Positions 11,811 to 22,639 of a DNA stretch of 64,000 bases are shown piece after piece. A program made the translations under genes and the position numbers. The stretch lies in the NCBI GenBank assembly GCA_033002965.1, contig JAURVB010014647.1, forward strand, positions 154,437-218,436. Direction: 5' to 3'. The stretch is from Piper betle. Lineage: Eukaryota > Streptophyta > Magnoliopsida > Piperales > Piperaceae. Numbering within the stretch: position 1 is the stretch's first letter; each line of letters begins with the position of its first letter. The notes below the pieces were generated by a model. It had not been told where the DNA came from and made no database searches. It worked only from the letters and a program-made list of their open reading frames with translations.

Positions 11811-12827
11811 TCATAGATTTGTCTGCCTATTCTTCGTTTTGAGTGCCTCAGTATAAAAATAATTTCCAAATTCAAGATTCTTCACTCTGTGAATTCATGC
11901 TTTTCATATAATCATGCTGGCTGACCAAGAAGAGATCCAAGTACTTGCTCATTAACCATCACCACGATTAGCGTAAGAATTTACAGTTTATGCCTTGTGT
12001 GAACACATTAGTTATATACTGCGCTGCCGATGCAAATTCGGCAGCCATAAGAAATGGACCAATTTCATAATCGATTTCAATACGATTCCCGCGGAAACCT
12101 AACAAATGTCTTCCACACTCTGAAAAATCCGCATCAAGTTAAATCTTCAATATGCTCAAAGCGTAAACTCGTCCTCATCCAAACCAAAAATGGAAATAAA
12201 CACCGTAAAAACGGCTTAACTATAAACAGGGCAAGCTAACCGATACTAATATTAATGAAAGAAAAAAATCCTTACCATTTCATATCTAACATAGTGTAAC
12301 GTGTAAAAACTGATATAAGAACAAAAAAAATATCCTATCAGCAGTTCGCAAATAAAAAACTGGAAACCATCCTGTTAAGTTTGCCGTTTAAGCTCCATCC
12401 GAATTCACAACTAGCTCAGCAGGAGATGTAACCAATTGATCTGGTGTTCATAAAAACCACGTGCCAAAAGCTACTAATCGTTTGCTGCAATAAAGATAAG
12501 ACAGCGATACACATTGAAGATAAACACTACCATAACGCTTTAAAGAAGCCAATGGGAGTTATGGGACCGTACTTGCCAATCCAGAACACTGACATCCATA
12601 GCTTTATACAACTACTTGTCAAAAACCGTCAAAGCTTCCATACTTAGCACCCAGAAAATCATAACTCCAAAAATTGAGCACTAGAGAATATGGACCACTG
12701 GGGCGGCCCTCAACCTGGCCATCAAGAGAGCTACTGCTCTGAAATCCAATAACTTCGGGGGCATGGCAATGAACCAGAGGGATAGAGGTGAAAATAGAAA
12801 GCAGTAGACAGCTTACCAGTATCTGTG
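11811..12827. other. Intergenic DNA between convergent genes
   Basis: This region separates the + strand lipid-transfer gene from the 3' end of the - strand F-box gene. It should contain both 3' UTRs and terminators. Short ORFs at 12054-12239 and 12444-12647 have no recognisable product. Confidence 0.45.
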
Positions 12828-15800
12828 TCAGCTATGCACTTTGAAGCACTTCAAGTTCGGAAACAACTGGAGCAATTCTTCACGACTCCGCTTCTGACAC
12901 AAACATTCGTAGCAACATAATTAAAATTTGCAACCACATGGATATAATTTTTTGTTGATCTTTCAGTCAGGTTTTCCATCAGAATCCCTTCTCAAATACA
13001 GCCCAATGATTCAATAAAAATAAAGTAAAATGAGATGGCCAATTTTTTTCCAAAATGCTTCTGATGGGAAATAGAAAAAGCAAAAGAAATATACCCCTCA
13101 AAACCAACACTAACGGAGTCATGACAGGATTCACCCTCAGCCACTAACAAGTGGACACACCAATTTTCAAGTACAAAGGTTAATTTTTCATACATATCAT
13201 CAACTCTTCAAGTTCTCAAAGTTTAGGACAAGGAATTTTAGACTTGAAAGATGTACTCAATAAGTAAACCGCCAAAAGCTATTATAGAATTTCCTAATTT
13301 TTGTGCTGCATCAGCTACAAGTTGGTTGGCCAAATGCCTAAGCTCCACAATTATAACCTCCTCACGAGATTGAGATTTTTGGTAAACAAGTAGATCAGCC
13401 GAATTTAATACATGCAAAGAACATTGTCAGTAAATTCATCCAAAGATGTGAAGATGATACAAACCTTAATCCCAACACACCCATTCACATCTAGGGTTGT
13501 CAACGTGCGTGAGCAAGACACAGATAGGGCTTCAAGGCATTTATTGGTCACCCCAACAATTCCAAATAAACTGCAAAAAATTACATGATCATGCCAACAA
13601 AAAATAAGGATATGGGAATTTAGATGATAAAATTTACCTCAAGAACTCGAGGGATGTGCATCCCAGTGCGAGAGCTATGACTCCCATGTCAGTGACACGA
13701 ACACACCTGCTCATAAAACATAAAAAAACAGAACATCATAAACAATTAATCAACACATTCCATGCACATAAATTGAAAATCACATCCATATTTAAATCAA
13801 AAAGGTCACTACATCATGTGATCATATTATATTTATTTATGTGTGGCGGATAAGATCAGCTCACCATGTAAGGTTTAGTGACACCAAATTCCTGCATTTG
13901 GATATGCATTTAAGAGCTTCATCCGACAAATTCTGCATAGCCAAGTACTTATATAGGTATAGATGCAAAAAAGGCTAAATATTGAATGCTTGACCAGAAA
14001 ATATGCTACCTGAGAACCACAAAGGTCCAAATAATTCAACCAAGTTAGTAATGCTAGCTTTTTATAGGATGCATCTGTAAAACTGAAAGATAAACATCAT
14101 CATTTGGGAAAATAGTGATAATTTCATCTACCAAGTTGTTCGTCATAATGACACTTTTTTTAGATCAAATTTTTATTTACCTACCTTGAGAGGGCATAAA
14201 GATTTAAACTTTGCAGGTGAGAACAGTTGATAAGTATGTGTTGAAGTCCATCGTCAGTAAGCTTAACACATCTACCAACCAAAATAGAAAGATAACCACT
14301 TTCTTTACCAATCAGCAGTACCATTTGCAATTACTCTACCCAGGTCTAAAATAAAGATTCCCTTTTGTTAAGAGATTGCTATTCCCAAAAGCTACTGAAA
14401 TGTTTGCAAGTACCTGGTTAAATTTAAAGCTTTCAAATTTTTGTAATTGACACCAATCAGCAGTAAACTTTCATCTGAAATACCCTACAAAATCCTACTT
14501 AAGTTAGCATAACAGAGGCCAAAACTAAGAATATCATAAAAACAATTTGGCTTCCCATTTTTAATGACATAATCAGCACCTGTTATTCAAGCGTAAACTC
14601 TAAAAACTTAACAAGCAGGAAGTTTCCTGCCTAAATAGGGAAATATGCTATGCCCATATTATAAGAACATATCAATACGCCAAGGAGAAACTATACAATA
14701 ATCTGCATGTTTTCAGTTTTATTCAGCAGTTGAAAATAAATACAACTTAATAAATATGCAAAAGTTAAATATTACCAGAATAAATTGAGAGACCTAGGAA
14801 TCCTATAGGAAAAATGCATGTAAAATAAAAAGACTACTTCTCATATTGTAAACATGGAATTACCTTACAGCCACTCAAGTTCAATTGAGTTATCTTCTGG
14901 CAGTTAGTCACCAAATGCTTTATGCCTAAGTCTGTAATCCTACAGACAAATTGTCCCAACCCATCATTTAATAATACAGGTTGTTTTCAATGGGCATGTT
15001 CAAAGGCACTGGAAGGTAATAACAGAAGAAGAAGAAGAAGAAGAAGGAGTTACACCAAACCTCACATTCCAATATATAGAAAATGTTTCGAGTCCCAAAC
15101 AAGCACTACTAATGGCTTCCAATCCAATATCAGATATCTTTCGGCACCCATTTAGGTTAAGAGACTTCAAATTTTGAAGTGAATCCATGAGCTGCTAACA
15201 AACAATCATCAATTACAGTAGCTAAGTCAGATACTTTGTGCTAACAACACACATGATAAACATATATGGTTGGTATAATCAACTACACCAGGCTTCTGAA
15301 TTGTCTCATTTTATGAGATCCACCGCTGAAAAAGCTTAAAGAGTGTTACCATTCAGATTATTATTTGCGTTCTGAAATACCTTGGACCAGCCTTACAGCT
15401 GCAGTCAAGGCATAAAACTCTAGAATTGCACGAAAGTAAATGGGAGCACAGAAAACGGTTAAATTAAGCAATAGCCACTGTGAAAAGGAATACAATTGAA
15501 AATAGACATGTGCCACTCGTGACTTTTGCTATTCAGCACAGTCAAATGTCATAAATTATTTCATTGTTATACCTATCTGCCAATGACTGGATAATAATTC
15601 GTTAAATTGCTCATTAGATAAGGAAAATCAAATCTAAGAAAAGATTGTTCCAGGCATTGAACATTCCTTAATATGTTTATGAAAATAACTACTTGACAAC
15701 TTTTGCACTTAAAGACCACATTTTTCAGACCCGCATACCGAATAAATATTCATGAGCATGAACTGCAATTTTGAGGGAAAAAAACAAAAAACAACAACAT

Positions 15801-16409
15801 AGCTTCATCAGCTTGACCTGGTTTTTAAGGAAAATGAGATGCTTGTCTTCAACATCTTGAGCAAATTCAAGATTTATCTGCTTCACTTGACGGTACCTAG
15901 TCTAAGACATGCAAATAACTGCAGTTAATTATCACACTACAATGTTTATGAAGAATCAAAAACTAAACTAGGAATTCCACCACCCAGTAAACACTTACGT
16001 ACAACAAAAGGAACATCACAAACAATTTAAATCAAAAACTTCAACTCAAAAACTTACAATCGACAAGGCAGCTATAAGTCGCTCCCCAGCATTGGTCATC
16101 TCATGCAAATCAATCACCTAACCAAACATCCATAAACCACCATTACACCACAAAGAAGCAAACTTTACACCACAACAGAAATCATACAAGGCCAAACTCG
16201 AAGTGGGCATTCCCCATGTTCAATGTTGATGAAAGGGGAACAGAGAGAGAGACCTGAGAGAAAGGTGGGTGGGACGCGAGAGCGCGGTAGCAGGAGGGGT
16301 TGAGGAGGAGGAGCTTGGGGAGGTCTCGGTGGGGAAGGAAGTTGAGGAGGATTTGGAGGACGCGAGGGACGACGTCGGTGTTCCACCGCCGGCCTTCCTC
16401 CTCCGCCAT
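12828..16409 (-). CDS. F-box/LRR-repeat protein (RNI-like, At3g58530 type)
   Basis: Predicted substrate adaptor of an SCF ubiquitin ligase. Twelve exons on the minus strand: 16254-16409, 16058-16117, 15818-15901, 15061-15191, 14864-14939, 14414-14484, 14185-14271, 14010-14082, 13865-13932, 13638-13706, 13465-13570, 12828-12893. All have GT...AG borders, and phases join to 348 residues, close to the ~350 I recall for this family. Residues 10-45 form a short F-box-like helix set (VVPRVLQILLNFLPHRDL). The rest is a run of cysteine-containing leucine-rich repeats, e.g. LKSLNLNGCRKISDIGLEAI, ITQLNLSGCK, LNYLDLCGSQNLSDEALKCI and LTTLDVNGCVGIK. The end is LKCFKVHS, typical of the group. An in-frame ATG at 16433 would add eight residues; I prefer 16409 (MAEEEG). 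A GAA microsatellite sits in intron 4 at 15025-15047. Confidence 0.92.
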
Positions 16410-16439
16410 GGCCCCAAACCTCTCTTGGCTCACTCTTTT

Positions 16440-17204
16440 CCAAACTTTATAGTTTTATTTTATAATCATTTATTTGTGAAAATTACTAAAAAAAAAAACC
16501 AAATAAAATCATGTCGAATCTTATTATGTAATAATAATTAGTCTTTATAACAAACAAAATGAATTGAACTATTTAATTTTTTAAAAACTAATTTATCTTA
16601 TCATGTAAAAGAGAGATACAAATGAACATATTTTGAGTTGGCCCCAACTCAAATCTCTTTAAAATAGAAGGAAAATTATTGATACTATGTATCGTAATAT
16701 CTACCATATGGTTTTAATAATTTATTTGTAGTAAATAAGATATAAGTAAAACATATGTATTTTTATTAACTCTAGGAGGAAGCCAATAGTGGCATGAGAT
16801 TAAAATTAGGAAAATTAGTTAATTAAAATAAATATTTTTTTAATATAATAAAAATATTTTCGGCAAAAGGTCACGGTTTTAAATCTCGTTAACCTCACTT
16901 CTAAAAAATAAAATTAACCTCATTTTTAAAAAAATAAAAATAAAAACACTTTTTATAGTACAATGTCTCATGTTTGAACTCGTGTGACTATAGTTTTTAA
17001 CTTCGTCCTAAAAAGAGTATTTAATTGTCTTCAAAAAATGTAATAAAAAATTAAATAATTATAATTCATCTACTCTTATTAATAAAAAGAGAACTCAATA
17101 TTGCTCTGAAATTAAATTCTAAAAAATACAATAAAAATACTATCGATAATAAAAAATATCTAAAAAATATAATAAAAATATTTTCGGTTGAAAGTCATAG
17201 GTTC
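16440..17204. repeat. AT-rich repeat family, left part
   Basis: Gene-free, very AT-rich DNA. From about 16760 it carries at least two head-to-tail copies of the family at 9.4 kb, each with a B-box-like phrase (for example at 16877-16887 and 17199-17209). The second copy breaks off at 17213 because a Mutator-like element has inserted; it resumes at 18845. Confidence 0.6.
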
Positions 17205-17213
17205 AAATCTTGC
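17205..17213. repeat. 9-bp target site duplication, left (element A)
   Basis: AAATCTTGC, repeated exactly at 18836-18844. Joining the two sides restores a continuous copy of the AT-rich repeat (…ttcaaatcttgc|taatctc…), as the 9.4-kb copy shows. This confirms the insertion boundary. Confidence 0.8.
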
Positions 17214-18835
17214 CATAGATGCATGAATCGAAATCGGAATTGGAATCGGAATCGGTTTTCCAGGGAGTCAGAATCGGAATCGAAATCGGTCTAAATTGGC
17301 CACGAATCGGTTCAGTTGAATTGGCCTGAATCGGCCCAAATCGGTCATATACAAAAATTTGCCAACTCATAACAGAAATACCTGAAATAATAATTATATA
17401 ATTTCTCAACATAAATATACAAATTCAAGTATTTATACAACAATCATAAAAGTATGTAATTATGACAATACAACGGTAGAGTCATACCTAAAAGAACAAA
17501 TACGAACATGCATGAAAGAATATACTCTTTATGTAATTCAAATAAGAGCAAACCTAAAGAATATACTCTTTATGTAATGAACACAATTTCATATAATTAC
17601 ATACCTAAAAGAGCATCACAATTTATCATCAGAATACCAAAGAGAACTCTGGAATCTACAACTACCATCAATCCGACCACTACCAAGCAGATTTTCAATC
17701 AAATGGTATCCCATTCACAAAGACAACAAACTGAACACCAAGGCAAAGACAATTAACTGCAAAAACCGTCAATTACAGTTCCTAAAACCCCTAGCATATC
17801 AACAGTAGCACACCAAAAAATTCATCATCAATCGGACCACTACCAAGCAAATTTTCAAGACTTCCAAGCTATATTCGCACATCACAATTTGCACATCACA
17901 ATTTACACATAGCACATATTCGCACGTCACAATTTGCAGCACACACAATTAAGTCAACGAAATCCCAAATCAGCAATAAAAAATCCCAAATCCGCACAAA
18001 ATTTTAATTTGGACATCACAATTTGCACATCATATTAATCAATTAGCACATCATAGATAACAATTCGCACATCACAACATTCAATTTCAATAAAAAAATC
18101 TAAATTTACCCAAATTTTTATTCGGCCGCCTCCACCGAACTCCTCGCCTTTGCACTCCACAGCACACTCCGCAGTGCTGTCGGCCGGCCACCTGTCGGAG
18201 GTGGAGTTGCGAGGGCAGTGGCGTGGTCGGAAGGTCGGGCGGAGTTGAGGTCGGATGGCGGAAGCGCGACGGAGGGCGGCCGCCGATTCCACCCGAACTC
18301 CTCGCCTTTGCACTACACGGAAGGTCAGGCGAAGCTGAGGTCTGATGGCGGAAGCGCGGCAGAGCTGAGGTCGGACGACAGAAGCGCGGCGAAGGGCGGC
18401 CGCCGATTCCATCCGAAATCCTCGCCTTTGCGCTCCACAGCAGGTCGGGTGGAACTGAGGTTGGACGGCGGTGGCATGGTCGGAAGGTCGGGCGGAGGTG
18501 AGGTCGGACAACGGAAGCGCGGCAACGTGAGCGACGGCGGAAGCAGGGCGGAAGTGCCGATTTTAGGTTTTAAAATCCAAATTACCATTTTACCCATGCT
18601 TAAATAATTTAATAAAAATTATACCTAGGGTATTTTAGTAATTTACTAAAAAATCGATTCCGATTTAAATCGGCCGATTTCGATTCCGAGTTAAATCAGT
18701 TAGAATCGGGCGAAATCGCCCGTTTTCGAGGCCGATTCGGGGCCGACCGATTCGGCCCCAAAATCGGATCAACGCGACGCCGATTCGATTTAAATTGGCC
18801 GATTCCACTCGGAATCGGCCGATTCGTGCAACTCG
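17214..18835. mobile_element. Mutator-like non-autonomous element A (1622 bp)
   Basis: Ends are imperfect inverted repeats: left CATAGATGCATGAATCG, right (complement) CGAGTTGCACGAATCGG. Subterminal DNA is made of many GAATCGG-type hexamers in opposite orientations at the two ends. The element is flanked by a 9-bp duplication, the length Mutator-like elements make. No transposase is visible. A GC-rich block (18120-18555) lies near the right end, followed by a short AT-rich module (18560-18650) shared with element B. Open frames in the GC-rich block (18035-18607) look non-coding. Class from TSD length and end structure; no domain proof. Confidence 0.75.
18121..18460. repeat. Three GC-rich tandem units inside element A
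   Basis: The phrase 'ccgaa(c/a)tcctcgcctttg' recurs at about 18136, 18294 and 18412, each time followed by 'ggtcgggcgga' and 'gaggtcggacggcgg'-like text. Units are about 120-160 bases. The repetition keeps long frames open on both strands, which explains the spurious ORFs here. Confidence 0.7.
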
Positions 18836-18844
18836 AAATCTTGC

Positions 18845-19140
18845 TAATCTCAATTTCTTAAAAAATACATTTTATAGTAAAAGGTCACTAGTTCAAATTC
18901 AGCTAATTGCAATTTCTAACTTCTTATTAAAAAAATTCTTCTAATTATCTTCAAAAAATATAATAAAAAATTAAATAATTATATTTTATCTTTTCATTCA
19001 AATAAAATATATCTTTAAAGTCAATTATAATTTAAATAGAAGATGTTAAATTATTACAATTTATTTCATTACTCAACAAGAATTTACATATAAAATTAAA
19101 ATTTATTTGGTATAAGTTGGCCTTATATCTTTCCTAATTC
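18845..19140. repeat. AT-rich repeat family, right part
   Basis: Continuation of the copy interrupted by element A. It contains another B-box-like phrase (GTTCAAATTC near 18891) and the family's tail 'atatatctttaaagtcaatta'. Confidence 0.6.
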
Positions 19141-20538
19141 TTATATCAATTGGTAACCACAAAATTAGGTCCTACCTTAATTATTTTTTCGTGCTAACGA
19201 AAACACATGAACAAGAATGTTTAAAAATTACAGAAACCAAAGAAAGCTAGAAAATTAAGTAAAATTATGATCATATTTCACAAGCTAAGTTTTGACACTT
19301 GGACATCCGAGCAGAAGGCAGGAAGAGGTAATAAGCGGAAGAAGGGTGGGATAAAAATGACAAAAGAAAATGAATGATTTACAAACTGGGCGAGAATTTA
19401 GTTTTTAACCCAAGCACGTTTTACGCTGCTCGTAAACTAAAATGTGAATAGTATGGTAAAATAATGTAAACAAATGAGACGTACAGATCTGTATATACAT
19501 ATATATTAGCTGTCACTTGACTACACCCACCAGAACTTAATTTGGTAGAACCAAGTAATCAAAAATTAAAAAGATTGAACACAAACTTGAAGTCCCACCT
19601 CGCTCGCTCCCTTAATGCTACCATCTTCCTTTATTAGTGTTTGAGAGCAAGTTCACGAGAAAAGTCGGTGACAAGGTACAACAACATGTCACCCAAGGGG
19701 ATGTTACTATTTACTATTTCATGATGTAACTATGCTCTGTACGTGCAAACTATATATCCATACTACAAAAACTTCCGGACAATCATACATACTTCTGTAT
19801 TTCTGATCAGTACTTTTGTCTTCGTTAAAGATGATAAAACCCAGTGGGGAAACCTGACAAATATATAACTCCCATGAGCCATTTGGAATTGTATTCGCAG
19901 TCATATCAAATCTTATCATTCATAACAAACGGGTAAACCTTGAATTAGTTAGTTAACTTCAACATGAAAATGCTCGCTAATTCCAAAATCTTCTCAAACA
20001 TCAAAATACAAACCCAAAAAAATACAAATGCAGTTAACATAAACATTGCCTGGCTCTTCTCCATGTACGCCCCTGATCCCAAACTTGCTTCATTCGTCTT
20101 CTTCGCCAATCACTCCAGAACTAATTAAGCCATTGTAGCCTCTTGCCAAGATGAGTACTCCAAGTAGAATATTGAACACCTCCTCCATGCATAACTGCAA
20201 CTCGTCAAGGTACCAACATTAGTACCTTCTGATCCTCCCCTAAAATGGGCAGACGATGAACACATCGCTCTCTCCTTCTCCTGTGCTCAGTACCAGCAAA
20301 CTTTGTTCTAACCAGCAGTGCTACCACTTTGACGTATATTAATATAACTCTGACGAGAGAAGGAATCTAGAAGAAGAAGGTTTATCCCGTTCCCACATAC
20401 TCATAACAGCCAAAGCATGTCCCCCGCTCCCAGCATTGTACAGCGAGTGGACCCGTTACTCAGAGTACAGAGAAGTGCTCTGCCATGGCGACTGACTTGG
20501 GTGACTCCTTCTCTCTGTGCAAAATTCCCCTCCTTGTC
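19141..20538. other. Gene-free stretch
   Basis: Mixed AT-rich DNA; no coding region supported. Part of it could be the 3' region of the small minus-strand frame at 20539-20742. I see nothing else. Confidence 0.4.
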
Positions 20539-20742
20539 TTAAATGGCGACGAGCTTCTGACTGCGACGGGACGAGGAGCTCAGACTGCTCAGAAGAGGCC
20601 TGCGCCCAAGGAAGGTGCCATTAAAGGGTGATGGGTGGCTGCCATTCTCGCCGGCGTGGAGGAGGCGAGAGGTGATGAAGGCATTGAACGGAGGAGCAGG
20701 CGCAGCCGAAAAGGTGGATCTTAGAAGGGTGTGGGAGGACAT
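20539..20742 (-). CDS. Small hypothetical protein, possibly organelle-targeted
   Basis: A 67-residue frame starting MSSHTLLRSTFSAAP. It is rich in Ser, Arg, Leu and Ala and nearly free of acidic residues in the first 30 positions, as organelle presequences are. GC content rises sharply over the ORF compared with its flanks, as for real plant exons. I do not recognise the family. It could be the first exon of a spliced gene running toward lower coordinates, since downstream DNA (20400-20530) stays GC-rich with short open frames. It could also be chance. Confidence 0.35.
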   Translation of the reverse strand: MSSHTLLRSTFSAAPAPPFNAFITSRLLHAGENGSHPSPFNGTFLGRRPLLSSLSSSSRRSQKLVAI

Positions 20743-21300
20743 TGGCAGTTGCCATTAATGAGGAGTTGAACTTGTGTAAGCTTTGTTAGATGTTGGAACT
20801 CTACTTGTTCACTTGGTTTTGTTTGTCAATACATTAATTCACACTCTACTTTCCAACGGTACCCTCTTCACACGTAAAACCAGATTAATTTCTAGGTACA
20901 CCATACTATAAATAAGTAAACACCAAATGTACAAGCAAATACTATCTTGAAAAAAACATATTAAGCTATTACATGCATTCTATAAGAAAAGATGGTACTT
21001 AGTTGAGACATGTCATCCAACTAGGGTGTTGGTGTTGGTTTTGTTGTAAACAAAGGCACCTCCAAATCTTCAACCACCCACCAGGATATAAACATGATAC
21101 ATTTATTCTCCTTCTTAACTATTAGGGGAGTACAAAAATTATGCTTGGTGTGAATTATTAGAAGCCTTTGCATTGGCCGGTTCGAGGTGACTTATACTAA
21201 CCTCAACCTACTCATACATGATTTATGAATTGCAACTCTTACCCATTTTTTAAAATCATTTTTATATTTTTTGAAAGAAAAATAATTAAATTCAGATGAT

Positions 21301-21354
21301 ACCCTTCACCACCTGTTATCAATTGCTACCCTTCACCACCTGTTATCAATTGCT
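21301..21354. repeat. 27-bp perfect tandem duplication
   Basis: The 27-base unit beginning 'acccttcaccacctg' occurs twice in a row with no mismatch, in intergenic DNA. Confidence 0.9.
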
Positions 21355-21894
21355 GTTATAACTTAATTTTTACAAGGGGTCTTATTTATTAAGAAAGGCG
21401 TATAGTATTAGAAGTGATAAATCTTTATTGATTGGCTATATCAATACAGACATGACAGGTAACTTGGATAAGAAAGTCAACATCTAGATTTGTTGTTAAT
21501 TTTATTAATAGGAATTGTGTCTTGGCAATCTAGGTTGTAAAAGTGTGTTGCATTATTCATAACTGAAGCAGAATTTATTGCTAATACATTAAGCTTTCAA
21601 AAAGATATTATAAATGGAGAGATTTTTAAATAAAATTAATATTAAATAGGTGAAATATATTGTACACTATGATAACTAGAGTGTAATTCACCGGAATAAG
21701 AATTCAAATTTTTATTCAAAGAATAACATATTAATATGAGACACTTCACTGAATAGAGAGATGTACTAAAAAGTAAATTTCTTAGAGCTAACAAAATTTT
21801 ATATTAAAAAAAACATTTCCAACGTATCGACTAAAATGATGTAAAAAAAACATATTTATTATAAGAATGGAATAAGATATGGATGAAATTTTCC

Positions 21895-22486
21895 GTGCTG
21901 ATGATATTTCATTAGAAAAGGGACCATTCCCCCCACTGGGATTACTCCCGGTCTAAACCCCCGATCAAGACAATCAAGAGCATCCCCATGATCTTCTCCT
22001 TCGCCTCGTATTCCTCCAACATATGAGGGCATATAAGACGAGATCTGTTGTGCACGGAGACGACATCACCAACTTGCCGTTCATAGATAGCCAAAGAAAG
22101 TCGCTCTTTACTCTCGGAGATGCCCTTGAGTCGGAGCTTAATACCTTAAATTTTATTAGCTATCTTGTGCCGGCCTCGAAGCTGCTTCATGCAGGAAGCG
22201 GCATCGCAGATGACGCCAGAGAGGCCCGTCTGGCGGTTCCTGATTGGACTAACGCGAACGATGAACTCGTCTACAGCGCCTTCCATGTCATAGGCCACAT
22301 CTCTGATCTGCCGCACCAAGGTCACTCTCTTGCTTCCGATCTGTTTCTTGGAGCAAAGCCAGGAATAGCTCTAGCTCATCCTTGACGAATGCTACTTCTC
22401 GACGCACCCAACTCACCAATCTCACTTGAATCCTTCAACAAGAGCGCTATCTGGCCGATTGTGGTGCTTACAACAGCTTCCGCCAT
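21895..22486 (-). pseudogene. CC-NBS-LRR disease-resistance gene fragment (N-terminal coiled-coil region), broken
   Basis: Reading the minus strand from 22486 gives MAEAVVSTTIGQIALLLKD, a typical start of an Rx/RPM1-type coiled-coil domain. After a frameshift comes FVKDELELFLALLQE, and after a second shift IRDVAYDMEGAVDEFI, matching the EDVID-like motif region. An in-frame TAA follows the HKIANKI segment. The frame then continues LRLKGISESKERL and ends in further stops near 21900. No P-loop or LRR follows. It is a dead 5' piece of an immune-receptor gene; I find no partner in the window. Confidence 0.8.
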
Positions 22487-22639
22487 CAATTCTATTCTAG
22501 TACCTACTTCTCTCTCGCACCAGGTACAATACAAGTATGGATTAAGAAGAGGCACAAATATATTGACCGCCCTTTTCTTCCCTTGGCAAACAAAAATTTT
22601 TCATGTTGAATTTCGGAGGTCGGTGTAATTCGCTATGGA

